A DNA stretch of 64,000 nt from Triticum aestivum (GCF_018294505.1 NC_057800.1:175471642-175535641); one strand, 5' to 3'. Shown: positions 21,557 to 33,640, counted from the stretch's first letter. A program made the numbers and translations. Notes: generated by a model from the letters alone, not told the origin.

Positions 21557-22321
21557 ATGGAATTAAGGTTGCCTCATGTACTTCATCTTTTTAATATCTT
21601 TCGTGAGTATGATGGAAAGGAAAATTGTGCCAAAGTGTTAGAAGAAGAATGCATTAGAATGTTTGGCACTAAATCTTTGAATGATGAGCATGATTGCAAT
21701 GTTGTTAGTATGAATTCCTTGAATATCCATGATGCTAATGATATGCAAAGCCACAAGCTTGGGGAAGCTATGTTTGATGAAGATGATATTTTTTGTCCCC
21801 CAAGCTTTGATGAGCAAATTTACTATGATGAAATCATGCCTCCTATCTATGATGATTATTGTGATGACACGTATGCTATATAGAATAATGATAACCATGA
21901 AACTTGTCATCTTGATCTTAATTTTCAATCACATGATAGCTATTTTGTTGAGTTTGCTCCCACTACTATTGATGAGAATAAATTTGCTTATGTGGGAAGT
22001 AATAAAATTTCTATGCAAGTAGATCATGAAAAGAATGTTTTAGGTGCTGGTTATATTGTTGAATTCATTCATGATGCTACTGAAAATTATTATGAGGTAG
22101 GAGTATATGCTTGTAGGAATTGCAATAATATCAAGTTTCCTCTCTATGTGCTTAAGGTTTTGAAGTTATGCTTGTTTTGCCTTCCTATGCTAGTTGATTA
22201 TTGTTCCCATAAGTTGTTTGCTCACAAAATCCCTATGCATAGTAAGTGGGTTAGACTTAAATGTGCTAGTCATATTCTTCATGATTCTCTCTTTATGTTT
22301 CAATTCTTATCTCTTATGTGA
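21557..22321 (+). pseudogene. Acidic ORF of the WHAM-like element, one internal stop
   Basis: The ATG at 21557 starts a frame of about 254 codons broken only by TAG at 21881-21883. It is rich in Asp, Glu, His and Tyr in its middle (MFDEDDIFCPPSFDEQIYYD, MPPIYDDYCDDTYAI), followed by a part with paired cysteines (YACRNCNN) and a hydrophobic C-terminal stretch (LKVLKLCLFCLPMLVDYCSHK). I recognise this ORF as recurrent in wheat WHAM-like copies but know no function for it; it is not RT, integrase or protease. The hydrophobic stretch could be a membrane segment. Its 5' end is duplicated near 10030-10198. Confidence 0.7.
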
Positions 22322-25157
22322 GAATCATTGAAATCATCATGCCTAGCTAGGGGCGTTAAACGATAGCGCTTGTTGGGAGGTAACCCAATTTTATTTTAGT
22401 TTCTTGATTTTTGGTTCTGTTTAGGAATAAATAATCCATCTAGCTTTTGTTTAGATGTGGTTTTGTGTTTTAATTAGTGTTTGTGCCAAGTAGAACCTTT
22501 GGGAAGACTTGGGTGAAGTCTTTATGATCATGCTGTAAAAAACAGAAACTTTAGCGCTCACGAGATTAGCTAAAACTTTTTACTGGAGAGTGCTATTTAG
22601 TTGATTATTTTTGCAGATAATTACTAGAAAAATTACTCAGGTCCACCAATTTATTTTAGAATTTTTTGAGTTCCAGAAGTTTGTGTTAGTTACAGATTAC
22701 TACAGACTGTTCTTTTTTTTGACAGATTCTGTTTTCATTGTGTCGTTTGCTTATTTTGATGAATCTATGGCTAGTAAAATAATTTATAAACCATATAGAA
22801 GTTGTAATACAGTAGGTTTAACACCAATATAAATAAATAAAGAGTTCATTACATTACCTTGAAGTGGTGTTTTGTTTTCTTTCGCTAACGGAGCTTACGA
22901 GTTTTCTGTTAAGTTTTGTGTTGTGAAGTTTTCAAGTTTTGGGTAAAGATTTGATGGACTATGGAATAAGGAGTGGAAAGAGCCTAAGCTTGGGGATTCC
23001 CAAGGCACCCCAAGGTAATATTCAAGGATAACCAAGAGCCTAAGCTTGGGGATGCCCCGGAAGGCTTCCCCTCTTTCGTCTTCGTTCATCGGTAACTTTA
23101 CTTGGAGCTATATTTTTATTCACCACAAGATATGTGTTTTGCTTGGAGCGTCATTTTATTTTCTTTAGCTTTGCTTGATGTTTGAATAAAGTATCAAGAT
23201 CTGAAATTCTTAAAATGGGAGAGTATTCACATAGTTGCATAATTATTCGACTACTCATTGATCTTCACTTATATCTTTCGGAGTAGTTTGTTGTTTGCTC
23301 TAGTGCTTCACTTATATCTTTTAGAGCACGGTGGTGGTTTTATTTTTAAAGAAATAGATGAACTCTCATGATTCACTTATATTATTTTGAGAGTCTTAAA
23401 TATCATGGTAATTTGCTTAAATAATCCTAATATGCTAAGTATACAAGATTTGTAAGAATTCTTATGAGTGTGTTGAATACTAAGAAAAGTTTGATGCTTG
23501 ATAATTGTTTTGAGATATGAAGATGGTGATATTAGAGTTATGCTAGTTGAGTAGTTGTGAATTTGAGAAATACTTGTGTTAAAGTTTGGGATTCCCGTAG
23601 CATGCACGTATGGTGAACCGTTATGTGATGAAGTCGGAGCATAATTTATTTATTGATTGTCTTCCTTATGAGTGGCGGCCGGGGACGAGCGATGGTCTTT
23701 TCCTACCAATCTATCCCCTTAGGAGCATGCACGTAATACTTTGCTTTGATAACTTCTAGATTTTTGCAATAAGTATATGAGTTCTTTATGACTAATGTTG
23801 AGTCCATGGATTATACGCACTCTTCTTCCTTCCACCATTGCTAGCCTCTCTAATACCACACACTTTTCACCGGTATCATACAACCACCATATACCTTCCT
23901 CAAAACAGCCACCATACCTACCTATCTTGGCATTTCCATAGCCATTCCGAGATATATTGCCATGCAACTTTCCACCCTTTCGTTTATTATGACACGCTCC
24001 ATCATTGTCATATTGCTAGCATGATCATGTAGTTGACATCGTATTCATGGCAAAGCCACCGTTCATAATTCTTTCATACATGTCACTCTTGATTCATTGC
24101 ACATCCCGGTACACCGCCGGAGGCATTCATATAGAGTCATCTTTTGTTCTAAGTATCGAGTTGTAATTGTTGAGTTGTAAGAAAATAAAAGTGTGATGAT
24201 CTTCATTTTTAGAGCATTGTCCCAAGTGAGGAAAGGATGATGGAGACTATGATTCCCTCACAAGTCAGGATGAGACTCCGGACGAAAAATAAAAAAAAAG
24301 AAAAAAGGAGGCCATAAAAAAGAGAAAAGGCCCAAATAAAAAAAATAAAAAAATGAGATAAAAAGAGAGAAGGGATAATGTTACTATCCTTTTACCACAC
24401 TTGTGCTTCAAAGTAGCACCATGATCTTCATGATAGAGAGTCTCTCATTTTGTCACTTTCGTATACTAGTGGGAATTTTTCATTATAGAACTTGGATTGT
24501 ATATTCCAATGATGGGCTTCCTCAAATTGCCCTAGTTCTTCGTGAGCAAGCGAGTTGGATGCACACCCACTTAGTTTCTTTTGATGAGCTTTCATATACT
24601 TATAGCTCTAGTGCATCCGTTGCATGGCAATCCCTACTCACTCACATTGATATCTATTGATGGGCATCTCCATAGCCCGTTGATACGCCTAGTTGATGTG
24701 AGACTATCTCCTCCTCTTTTTGTCTTCTCCACAACCACCATTCTATTCCACATATAGTGTTATGTCCATGGCTCGCGCTCATGTATTGCGTGAAGATTGA
24801 AAAAGTTTTGAAAATGTCAAAAGTATGAAACAATTGCTTGGCTTGTCATCGGGGTTGTGCATGATTTAAATACTTTGTGTGGTGAAGATAGAGCATAGCC
24901 AGACTATATGATTCTGTAGGGATAACTTCCTTTGGCGATGTTATTTTGAGAAGACATAATTGCTTTGTTAGTATGCTTGAAGTATTATTATTTTTATGTC
25001 GATATTGAACTTTTGTCTTGAATCTTATGGATCTAAATATTCATACCACAATTAAGAAGAATTACATTGAAATTATGCCAAGTAGCACTCCACATAAAAA
25101 AATCTTTTTTATCATTTACCTACTTGAGGACGAGCAGGAATTAAGCTTGGGGATGCC
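22322..25157 (+). other. Non-coding internal region of the WHAM-like element
   Basis: 2.8 kb without a credible gene. It has two tracts GAGCCTAAGCTTGGGGAT near 22981 and 23038, resembling the true PPT at 25143-25157, and a strongly A-rich purine block at 24284-24375. The final 15 bases AAGCTTGGGGATGCC form the PPT. Confidence 0.65.
24284..24375. repeat. A-rich purine block
   Basis: About 90 bases made almost only of A and G with runs of A up to nine, on the + strand of the WHAM-like internal region. Confidence 0.7.
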
Positions 25158-25441
25158 TGATACGTCTCCAACGTATCTATAATTTTTTATTGCCCCATGC
25201 TATATTATCTACTGTTTTGGACCATATTGGGCTTTATTATCCACTTTTATATTATTTTTGGGACTAACCTATTAACCGGAGGCCCAACCCAGAATTGCTG
25301 TTTTTTTGCCTATTTCAGTGTTTCTAAAAAAAGGAATATCAAACGGAGTCGAAACGGAACGAAATCATCTGGAGAAGTTATTTTTGGAAGGAAAGCTACC
25401 GGAAAAGCTTGGAGTGCGCATCAGGAAAGAAGGGAGGTGCC

Positions 25442-25493
25442 CACGAGGGTGGGGGGCGCGCCCACCCCCCTAGGGCGCGCCCCCTGCCTCGTG
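25442..25493. promoter_or_regulatory. LTR hairpin upstream of TATA box
   Basis: Third copy of the CACGAGG...GGGCGCGCC / GGCGCGCC...CCTCGTG inverted repeat, 37 bases before CATATATACC. Confidence 0.6.
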
Positions 25494-25757
25494 GCCCCCC
25501 CTTCGGTCCACCGACGTACTTCTTTCACCCATATATACCTACGTACCCTAAAACTTCCAGAATAGAGACTAGATCGGGAGTTCCGCCGCCGCAAGCCTCT
25601 GTAGCCACCAAAAACCAATCGGGACCCTGTTCCGGCACCCTGCCGGAGGGGGGAACCCTCACCGGTGGCTATCTTCATCATACCGGCGCTCTCCATGACG
25701 AGGAGGGAGTAGTTCACCCTCGGGGCTGAGGGTATGTACCAGTAGCTATGTGTTTGA

Positions 25758-25785
<28 letters not shown>
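25758..25785. repeat. (TC)14 microsatellite
   Basis: A pure 28-bp dinucleotide run inside the LTR, just downstream of the leader. Confidence 0.95.
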
Positions 25786-25788
<3 letters not shown>

Positions 25789-26837
25789 TTCTTGATTTGG
25801 CATGATCTTGATGTATCGCGAGCTTTGCCATTATAGTTGGATCTTATGTTGCTTTTCCCCCTCTACTCTCTTGTAATGGATTGAGTTTTCCCTTTGAAGT
25901 AATCTTATTGGATTGAGTCTTTAAAGATTTGAGAACACTTAATGTATGTCTTGCCGTGCGTATCTGTGGTGACAATGGGATATCACGTGATTCACTTGAT
26001 GTATGTTTTGGTGATCAACTTGCGGGTTCTGCCCATGAACCTATGCATAGGGGTTGGCACACGTTTTCATCGTGATTCTCCGGTAGAAACTTTGGGGCAC
26101 TCTTTGAGGTTCTATGTGTTGGTTGGATAGATGAATCTGAGATTGTGTGATGCATATCGTATAATCATACCCACGGATACTTGAGGTGACATTGGAGTAT
26201 CTAGGTGACATTAGGGTTTTGGTTGATTTGTGTCTTAAGGTGTTATTCTAGTACGAACTCTAGGGCTGTTTGTGACACTTATAGGAATAGCCCAACGGAT
26301 TGATTGGAAAGAATAACTTTGAGGTGGTTTCATACCCTACCATAATCTCTTCATTTGTTCTCCGCTATTAGTGACTTTGGAGTGAATCTTTGTTGCATGT
26401 TGATGGATAGTTATATGATCCAATTATGCTATTATTGTTGAGAGAACTTGCACTAGTGAAAGTATGAACCCTAGGCCTTGTTTCCTATCATTGCAATACC
26501 GTTTATGCTCACTTTTACCACTTGCTACCTTGCTGTTTTTATATTTTAGTTCACAAAAACCTATATCTACCATCCATATTGCACTTGTATCACCATCTCT
26601 TCGCCGAACTAGTGCACCTATACAATTTACCATTGTATTGGGTGTGTTGGGGACACAAGAGACTCTTTGTTATTTGGTTGCAGGGTTGCTTGAGAGAGAC
26701 CATCTTCATCCTATGCCTCCCACGGATTGATAAACCTTAGGTCATCCACTTGAGGGAAATTTGCTACTGTCCTACAAACCTCTGCACTTGGAGGCCCAAC
26801 AACGTCTACAAGAAGAAGGTTGTGTAGTAGACGATCA

Positions 26838-28287
26838 CGGGTTTATACTATATACTTTATACATGATACATGTGGTGACTAAAGTCGGGTCGGCTCGTGG
26901 AGTACCCGCGAGTGATTCACGGATTGGGGGCTGAAAGGACCTTTGTCCCGATGGCGCTCTGGCTGGATCTTTGTGGTGGAGCGATAGGGCAGGTTGAGAC
27001 TACCTAGGTGAGAGGTGGGCCTGGCCCTGTCGGCGTTTGCGGTTACTTCAAAATAACACGCTTAACGAGATCTTGGTATTTGATCCAAGTCTGGCCACTG
27101 GCCTATACGCACTAACCAACTACGCGGGAACAGTTATGGGCACTTGACGTCGTGGTATCAGCCGAAGCCTTCTTGACGTCAGCGACTGAGCGGCGCGCGC
27201 TGGGTTGGACCGCGTAATGCAACTTCCTTTGTAATGGAGGTTGCTAGGTCTGCTCACTGGCCGCGTTCACAACATGTAGGTGTGCAATGGGCGATGGGCC
27301 CAGACCCCTGCGCCATAGGATTTAGACTGGCGTGCTGACCTCTCTGTTGTGCCTAGGTAGGGCTGTGACGTGTTGATCTTCCGAGGCCGTGCATGACCTA
27401 GAAAAGTGTATCCAGCCAAATGGGATCGAGCGTGTTGGGTTATGTGGTGCACCCCTGCACGGAAGTTTATCTATTCGAATAGCCGTGATCTTCAGTAACA
27501 AGACGACCCGAGTTGTACCTTGACCTTATGACAACTAGAACTGGATACTTAATAAAACACACCCTTCCAAGTGACAGATATAACCCGGTGATCGCTCTCA
27601 CACAGGGTGACGAGGGGAGGATCGCCGGGTAGGTTATGCTATGCGATGCTACTTGGTGAACTTACCATCTACTCTCTTCTACATGCTGCGAGATGGAGGC
27701 TGCCAGAAGCGTAGTCTTCGACAGGACTAGCTATTCCCTCTATAGTTCAGTCCATCGATATTGCCCCTTTACACAGATACCCTTGCATATGTAGTGTAGA
27801 TCCTTGCTTGCGAGTACTTTGGATGAGTACTCACGGTTGCTTTTCTCCCTCTTTTCCCCCTTTCCCTTCTACCTGGTTGTCGCAACCAGATGCTAGAGCC
27901 CAGGAGCCAGACGCCACCATCGACGACGACTCCTACTACACTGGAGGTGCCTACTACTACATGCAGGCCGCTGATGATGGTCAGGAGTAGTTTAGGAGGA
28001 TCCCAGGCAGGAGGCCCGCGCCTCTTTCGATCTGTATCCCAGTTTGTGCTAGCCATCTTATGGCAACTTGTTTAACTTATGTCTGTACTCAGATATTGTT
28101 GCTTCCACTGACTCGTCTATGATCGAGCAGTTGTATTCGAGCCCTCGAGGCCCCTGGCTTGCATTATGATACTTGTATGACTTATTTTATTTTAGAGTTG
28201 TGTTGTGATATCTTCCCGTGAGTCCCTGATCTTGATTGTACACGTTTGGGTGTATGATTAGTGTATGATTGAATCGGGGGCGTCACA
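26838..28287 (+). repeat. 3' part of an LTR of a second LARD/chromovirus-type element
   Basis: It ends GAATCGGGGGCGTCACA and is followed by AGT and the PBS TGGTATCAGAGC at 28291. It shares segments with the LARD LTR further right (for example CTATTCGAATAGCCG and the end GAATCGGGG..C..ACA), so it is a related but distinct family. The 5' part of this LTR is left of the window beyond the WHAM-like insertion. Short GC-rich frames in it (27769-28075) have no support as genes. Confidence 0.75.
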
Positions 28288-29866
28288 AGTTGGTATCAGA
28301 GCTGACTACATGTAGGAATCCCCCTTTCCAACTCCTTGGCCGAAGTTGAGTCTGGACATTGCAAAACTTTTACTAACATGGCTGTGTGTCTTACGGGCAC
28401 ACGTCACCATTGGGTGGTAGTAGGATCTTTTATTCCTTGACCTATACTCCGGGACTCTGACATCTCTTCTATTCGGGTTAAACGATTTTACTAACTCTGA
28501 CTCTAGGTTCTCGATAATACTTTCTCCCGGAGAGCCCCTTATTACAGATGATCGTCTGCTGCAGTAGAAGAATCCAAAGATACTCTCCGATGTTCTCTTG
28601 AGACTTTATGGCATCGCTTTTGCAATTCCATTCCGTAGATAAACCCCTATGGATAACCACGTATACTCGCCATTCATAGCTTCCCAGTTGATCTTGTTAT
28701 TACAAGATACCCCAAAATTCTCTTTGTTGTTCCGAGAATCCTTTGAGCTTACTGCCTTGCTGTTCTTTGCCACATGAATACCACTATGGATAATTTCTAG
28801 CTCCGGATATTTGCTCATCCCCAGTTGATTCATGTATTTCAAAAAAGTCTTTAAAATACTATTTGAACTTCCGAAAATCTTGAGTAGCCTATTGCTCTTG
28901 AAATTCTTACTTGCTTGCATTATGGTTAATCCCATAAGTCTATAATCTTATTGGCATCCCTTGTCATTATCATTTTGAGTCCGTTGATTCAAAATGTTGT
29001 GAATGCTCGCCATCCTCAATCAGATCCTAGAATTCATCCTTCCGGCTCAAACGTCATTTTAAACATGAGCTGGTTATCGACCAATCAAATTGTCGTCGAT
29101 TGTACCCCTAAGACTATTCGACTGATCCATTATTAATGAGAGCGTTGGCTTCTGATCCCCTGATTTGGAAATGATAATTCCCTTGCATTTGAGCTTTGGA
29201 TTAGTCAGTTGTTTTGATAATCCGATGCCCTTTCATTCCTTCTTACTTTGATAGAGTACCAATACTCGCATCAGCTCTGTTGTAGAACATAAGACCCCTT
29301 GTTGGATTATTATCCGACAATGTCCTTCATATTCAATAAGCTTGAGAGCCTTTCCTCGGATACATAATGCCTTTGGTAAATTGTATCCTCTGCTTTCTCA
29401 AGCATGCTATACTATTGAGCTTGTGTTAATTATTCTTGAGATTTGTGGTATAAGCTCCTAAGATGGCCCGATGGGTTGAACCTATTCCTTCCCCAAACCG
29501 TATGGACCCGAAAGTTTTCGCGAGTCATACTCTTCTGTTGCTTCACCAAATAAAATTTCAACACTACGACCTTTTTGAAAACGAGAAGTGAATGAAAGGT
29601 TATGCATTGCAGAAGTGGGATTCGACCTTGAACTTTGTGTTCATGCCCATGGACACGATGTAGATCTTATCATGGAAGCTTCTCTTAAATTGATTATTCC
29701 CTTGATATAAGTTCTAATTATATCTGGGATCTGGTCTCTTGCAATCATGGTTCCGGCCATATTGATATTCTTTGATTCCTTCTCTCGGGCATATCAATAC
29801 ATCTCCGCAACCTCTGTTTTGATCTTCCTTCGAGTATTACCCTCCGTTATCTCGAGAATATTAAAG
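28288..29866 (+). mobile_element. Internal region of the second LARD-like element, part 1
   Basis: It starts with the PBS TGGTATCAGAGCTGAC. No intact ORF. The first 60 bases align with 41209-41275 of the LARD (TGTAGGA...CCAA..ACT..GTCGAAGTTG pattern), and part 2 also aligns with it, so this is a related LARD-like element with a decayed internal domain. It is interrupted by the solo LTR. Confidence 0.65.
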
Positions 29867-31608
29867 TGTTGGGGAACGTAGCAGAAATTCAAAATTTTCT
29901 ACGCAACACCAAGATCAATCTATGGAGTAATCTAGCAACGAGGGAAGGAGAGTGCATCTACATACCCTTGTAGATCGCTAAGCAGAAGCGTTCAAGTGAA
30001 CGGGGTTGATGGAGTCGTACTCGTCGTGATCCAAATCACCGATCATCCTAGTGCCGAACGGACGGCACCTCCGTGTTCAACACACGTACAGCCCGGAGAC
30101 GTCTCCTCCTTCTTGATCCAGCAAGGGGAGAGGAGAAGTTGAGGGAAAACTCCGACAGCACGAAGACATGGTGGTGATGGAGCTCGTGGTTCTCCGGCAG
30201 GGCTTCACCAAGCTCTACGGTGGAGGACGAGGTGTTGGAGGAGGGAGAGGGATGTGCCAGGGGAAGGGTGCGGCTGCCCTCTCTCTCCCTCACTATATAT
30301 AGGGGGAAGGGAGGAGGGGGAGGCACCCTAGGGTTCCCTAGGGGAGGGGCGGCGGCCACAGGGGAAACCCTAGATGGGTTTGGGCGCCCCCACCCCCTAG
30401 GAAACTTGCCCCAAGCCGGGAGGGGCGGCTGCCCTTGGGTGGCGCCCCCACCTCTCCTGGTTATGTGAGATGGGGTGGGAGGGGCGCTCATCCCCTTAGT
30501 GGGTTGATGTGCCCTCTCCCCTTGGCCCATAAGGCCCCCCAACGCTTGCCGGGGCCTCTGAAACCCCTTTCGGACACGCTGGTCATCACCTGGTACCCCC
30601 GGAACAATTCCGGACTCCAATACCCTTCGTCCAATATACCGATCTTCACCTCCGGACCATTCCGGAGCTCCTCGTCATGTCCGGGATCTCATCCGGGACT
30701 CCGAACAACCTTTGGTAACCACATACTATTTCCCATAACAACTCTAGCGTCACCGAACCTTAAGTGTGTAGACCCTACGGGTTCGGGAACCATGCAGACA
30801 TGACCGAGACAACTCTCCGGCCAATAACCAATAGCGGGATCTGGATACCCATGTTGTCTCCCACATGCTCCACGATGATCTCATCAGATGAACCACGATG
30901 TCAAGGATTTAATCAATCCCGTATTCAGTTCCCTTTGTCCAGCGGTATTGTACTTGCCCGAGATTCGATCGTCGGTATCCGATACCTTGTTCAATCTTGT
31001 TACCGGCAAGTCTCTTTACTCATTCCGTAACACATCATCCCGTGATCAACTCCTTGGTCACATTGCGCATATGATGATGTCCTACCGAGTGGGCCCAGAG
31101 ATACCTCTCTGTCACATGGAGTGACAAATCCCAGTCTCGATTCGTGCCAACCCAACAGACACTATCGGAGATACCCATAGTGTACCTTTATAGCCACCCA
31201 GTTATGTTGTGATGTTTGGCACACCCAAAGCATTCCTACGGTATCTGGGAGTTGCACAATCTCATGGTCTAAGGAAATGATACTTGACATTAGAAAAGCT
31301 TTAGCATACGAACTACACGATCTTTGTGCTAGGGTTAGGATTGGGTCTTGTCCATCACATGATTCTCCTAATGATGTGATCCCGTTATCAATGACATCCA
31401 ATGTCCATGGTCAGGAAACCGTAACCATCTATTGATTAACGAGCTAGTCAACTAGAGGCTTACTAGGGACATGGTGTTGTCTATGTATCCACACATGTAT
31501 CTGAGTTTCCTATCAATACAATTATAGCATGGATAATAAACGATTATCATGAACAAGGAAATATAATAATAACCAATTTTTTATTGCCTCTAGAGCATAT
31601 TTCCAACA
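29867..31608 (-). mobile_element. Solo LTR of a BARE/WIS/Angela-type copia element
   Basis: The 1742-bp sequence reads TGTTGGAAATATGCTCTAGA... to ...TACGTTCCCCAACA on -, the terminal sequences I know from BARE1/WIS/Angela LTRs. It is flanked by perfect 5-bp duplications TAAAG (29862-29866 and 31609-31613). No internal domain is attached, so it arose by recombination between the two LTRs of a full insertion. A TATA box (CTATATATAG, 30301-30292 on -) is intact. Long open frames in its GC-rich part (30048-30620) are not genes. Confidence 0.93.
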
Positions 31609-31613
31609 TAAAG

Positions 31614-31920
31614 AACTGTGTTGCTTCCTATGAGTCTTCATCTAATGCTGCTTCTCATCGATTTCAGATTTTCCCCGGGTTCTGAGTTATTAGCCACTCG
31701 AGAACACCGATAAGTGAATTGATTCCGCACTCCAATTCAATAACTCTAAGTAATTTTCATTGCTTATGAGTTTAATAATCTTTCAACTCATCCTAGCCTG
31801 ATCGGCTACATCATTATTGTGCCAATTTTAACTGTACTACCTGGTCCTTCCCGGAGCACAACTTTCGACGATGAGCTAAACTTACGTCGATCATACTGAA
31901 GAACTACAAAAGCATCAAGT
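31614..31920 (+). mobile_element. Internal region of the second LARD-like element, part 2 (truncated)
   Basis: It continues part 1 after the solo LTR. Its sequence aligns with about 42480-42720 of the LARD internal domain (for example GTTATT..CCA..GAG..C.CCGA.AAGTG). The similarity fades around 31890-31930, where the B3-gene segment begins, so the remainder and the 3' LTR are missing. Confidence 0.6.
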
Positions 31921-31977
31921 AAAGAATGATGAACCACAGTTGTACTAAAGACTGTAAAGAGAGAGGCGAAAGACATT

Positions 31978-32611
31978 CTAGTTGCTAGAGAAGGTGAAGC
32001 GGAATGCCCATATTGTGCCCTCCTCCATGCGTAATGCGCGCACGACTCTAGGCCAACCCCTTGTGATGGCTGCCCAGCCATCCTTCACTATCTTCATTAG
32101 GACTTTTCGATGGTCATTGTAGTCTAGATGAAGCACTTTAACCTTCATTGCATGTCCACCAATCATGTACTTTGCGAGGTAATCTTGAGTAAACTGCTTT
32201 GGGAACCACTGCGAACGAAAAAGATTCCGACATTGTTGTCTAACAACTCATTATGGGCAGTAAAAAGAGAAGGCTGTAGAGTTTGTAGTTATCATCCTAC
32301 AGCTCACTGTTGTGTTGGATAGAGCATAAACAAATAATTTGCTTGCCGCCGTTCATATCTTTTTGCTAATAATCCTTATCAGTTTCCTCACTTGATGCTT
32401 GTTCATGAATATCTGATTGCCCCATATGTAAAAAGGGACAATGCGTGGATCCTTTCCAAGGGCATATGTACCTACAAGCAACAAGTCAATATTAGAAGCT
32501 AACAAGTGTCCAGGCATGGATCTATATGCACTACATTATAGAACGACGGGGGATACAAGCCGAGGATGAAACTAACCTCGGCGGAAAATGGTGGTCACTC
32601 CCATTGTTGTC
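31978..32611 (-). pseudogene. B3-domain-like gene relic (older outer segment)
   Basis: Three exons can be placed on - by splice sites and by comparison with the copy at 33854-34509: exon 1, 32611-32577 (35 bp, beginning MGVTTIFRR, acceptor GCAG, donor GTTAG); exon 2 from 32471 (acceptor TGTAG) coding PRIVPFYIWGNQIFMNK...; exon 3, 32208-31978, coding WFPKQFTQDYLAKYM..., and ending GTIWAFRFTFSSN. Exon 3 matches the plant B3 DNA-binding fold in its FPKQF start and its W-x-V...EGTIWAFRF end. Exon 2 has a TGA after IISKKI, so the gene is dead. Its 5' side (55017-56256) was moved away by the CACTA insertion. Confidence 0.6.
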
Positions 32612-32992
32612 CTGCATAAGTAGTGGAAAGGCATGATAAGTACAACAATCTTAACATCAAACAAATATAGCAAAGGTAAACAACATCATCTCCAAATGAT
32701 AGCTTGAATGTGTTGGTTTCAGCATGCTGTTAAAGCAGATATAAAATGGAAGGGAATGTTAGCTACAACAAGCTTAACAACCATCGAATATTGCAATTCA
32801 AACTGGTATCGTTGAAAATGAATAGAACGTAGGTCATGCTTAAACATCTCACTAGATAAATGTGTAAAAGTGAAATAAAGGGCATGTGTTAACTACACCA
32901 GGCATAACTGGAACCAAATATAGCCGTTCAAACTGGTATTGATGCAATCGAGCGGCACAGTTCCAACTTGCACATAATGAACAACACATTGT
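32612..32992. other. Left flank of the CACTA insertion
   Basis: Non-coding sequence with decayed repeats of the kind ACCAAATATAGCC.TTCAAACTGG, the same unit as in the minisatellite at 55017-55735 to the right of the CACTA. This shows that the two flanks were once contiguous. The last three bases TGT (32990-32992) are the target duplication. Confidence 0.7.
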
Positions 32993-33640
32993 CACTGGTA
33001 CGCGTCGGTCCTAAACAAACGGTTTTTAACCCCTTTCCGCGACGACATTTGGAACCGTCGCCAAGTGAGTGTGGGCGATAGGGGGGTCCTTCCCACACGA
33101 CCCAGAAACCGTCGGGGATATGCCCTCCTGGCACACACGCTCGGCAAAATGAGATCATGTGCGACCGACAAGCACTTAAATACGGAAATACGTATGGTAG
33201 AGCTAAAAAATACAATTATACGGCAAAATTGTTTCCGGTCGCAAGTACATCCCACATAGTCAGTCCCCGCTAAACCTTTCCGTTCGTATGTACATCCCAC
33301 ACAGTCGCTCCAAGGAAAACGTTTCCGTTCACAGGTACATCACACACAATTTTTCCCGTTAAATCGTTTGCGTTATTGAATGTATCACACACGGTCCGTA
33401 GAAGAAACTGTGTGGAAAAGATTGTCCATCACACACAGTTTTTATGTGGTAAACGTTTGTGCAAGGTGGCCTAATGCAAACAATTTTCAAGAGAAAGTCG
33501 TGTGTGATTGTTCATTGATTCAACACGGTTTATTCCTAAAAACTATGTGCGTTGCCTGAGTTCATCGCCCACGGTATTTTTTCAATAACCGTTTGCAATA
33601 TCGAAACCCAATTAGCAGGCTGATTCGCCATTAGCAGGCT
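32993..33640. repeat. Left subterminal repeat region of the CACTA
   Basis: After the terminal CACTGGTACG there are many short direct and inverted copies of motifs such as CACACACGGT, AAACGTTT, AACCGT and CATCACACAC. Such arrays bind transposase in characterised CACTA elements. Small ORFs in it are chance. Confidence 0.7.

Larger units (their letters stand above)
20950..26837 (+). mobile_element. WHAM-like non-autonomous Athila-type gypsy element
   Basis: It comprises a 5' LTR remnant (20950-21432), tRNA-Asp-type PBS, a short internal region of 3.7 kb with a single ORF and no protease, RT or integrase, a PPT (25143-25157) and a full 3' LTR (25158-26837). The start TGATACGTCTCCAACGTATC is one I associate with WHAM. 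It lacks all enzymes and would need them from a relative such as the Sabrina-like element, which has the same type of PBS, PPT and LTR hairpin. The missing left part of the 5' LTR was separated by the Maximus insertion. The right target duplication would be CGGGT (26838-26842). Confidence 0.85.
25158..26837 (+). repeat. 3' LTR of the WHAM-like element
   Basis: The 1680-bp LTR starts TGATACGTCTCC and ends GTAGTAGACGATCA; the other copies end GTAGTAGACATCA, so one base was gained near the end. It has the GC-rich hairpin at 25442-25493, the TATA-like CATATATACC (25530-25539) and a (TC)14 microsatellite at 25758-25785. It was inserted into the LTR of the second LARD-like element. Confidence 0.88.

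Noticed and set aside
27769..28075. ORFs on both strands as a small gene
   Set aside because: They lie in an LTR remnant and resemble no protein.
30048..30620. 190-codon minus-strand ORF as a gene
   Set aside because: It lies in the GC-rich leader part of the solo LTR; proline/arginine-rich frames there arise from base composition.
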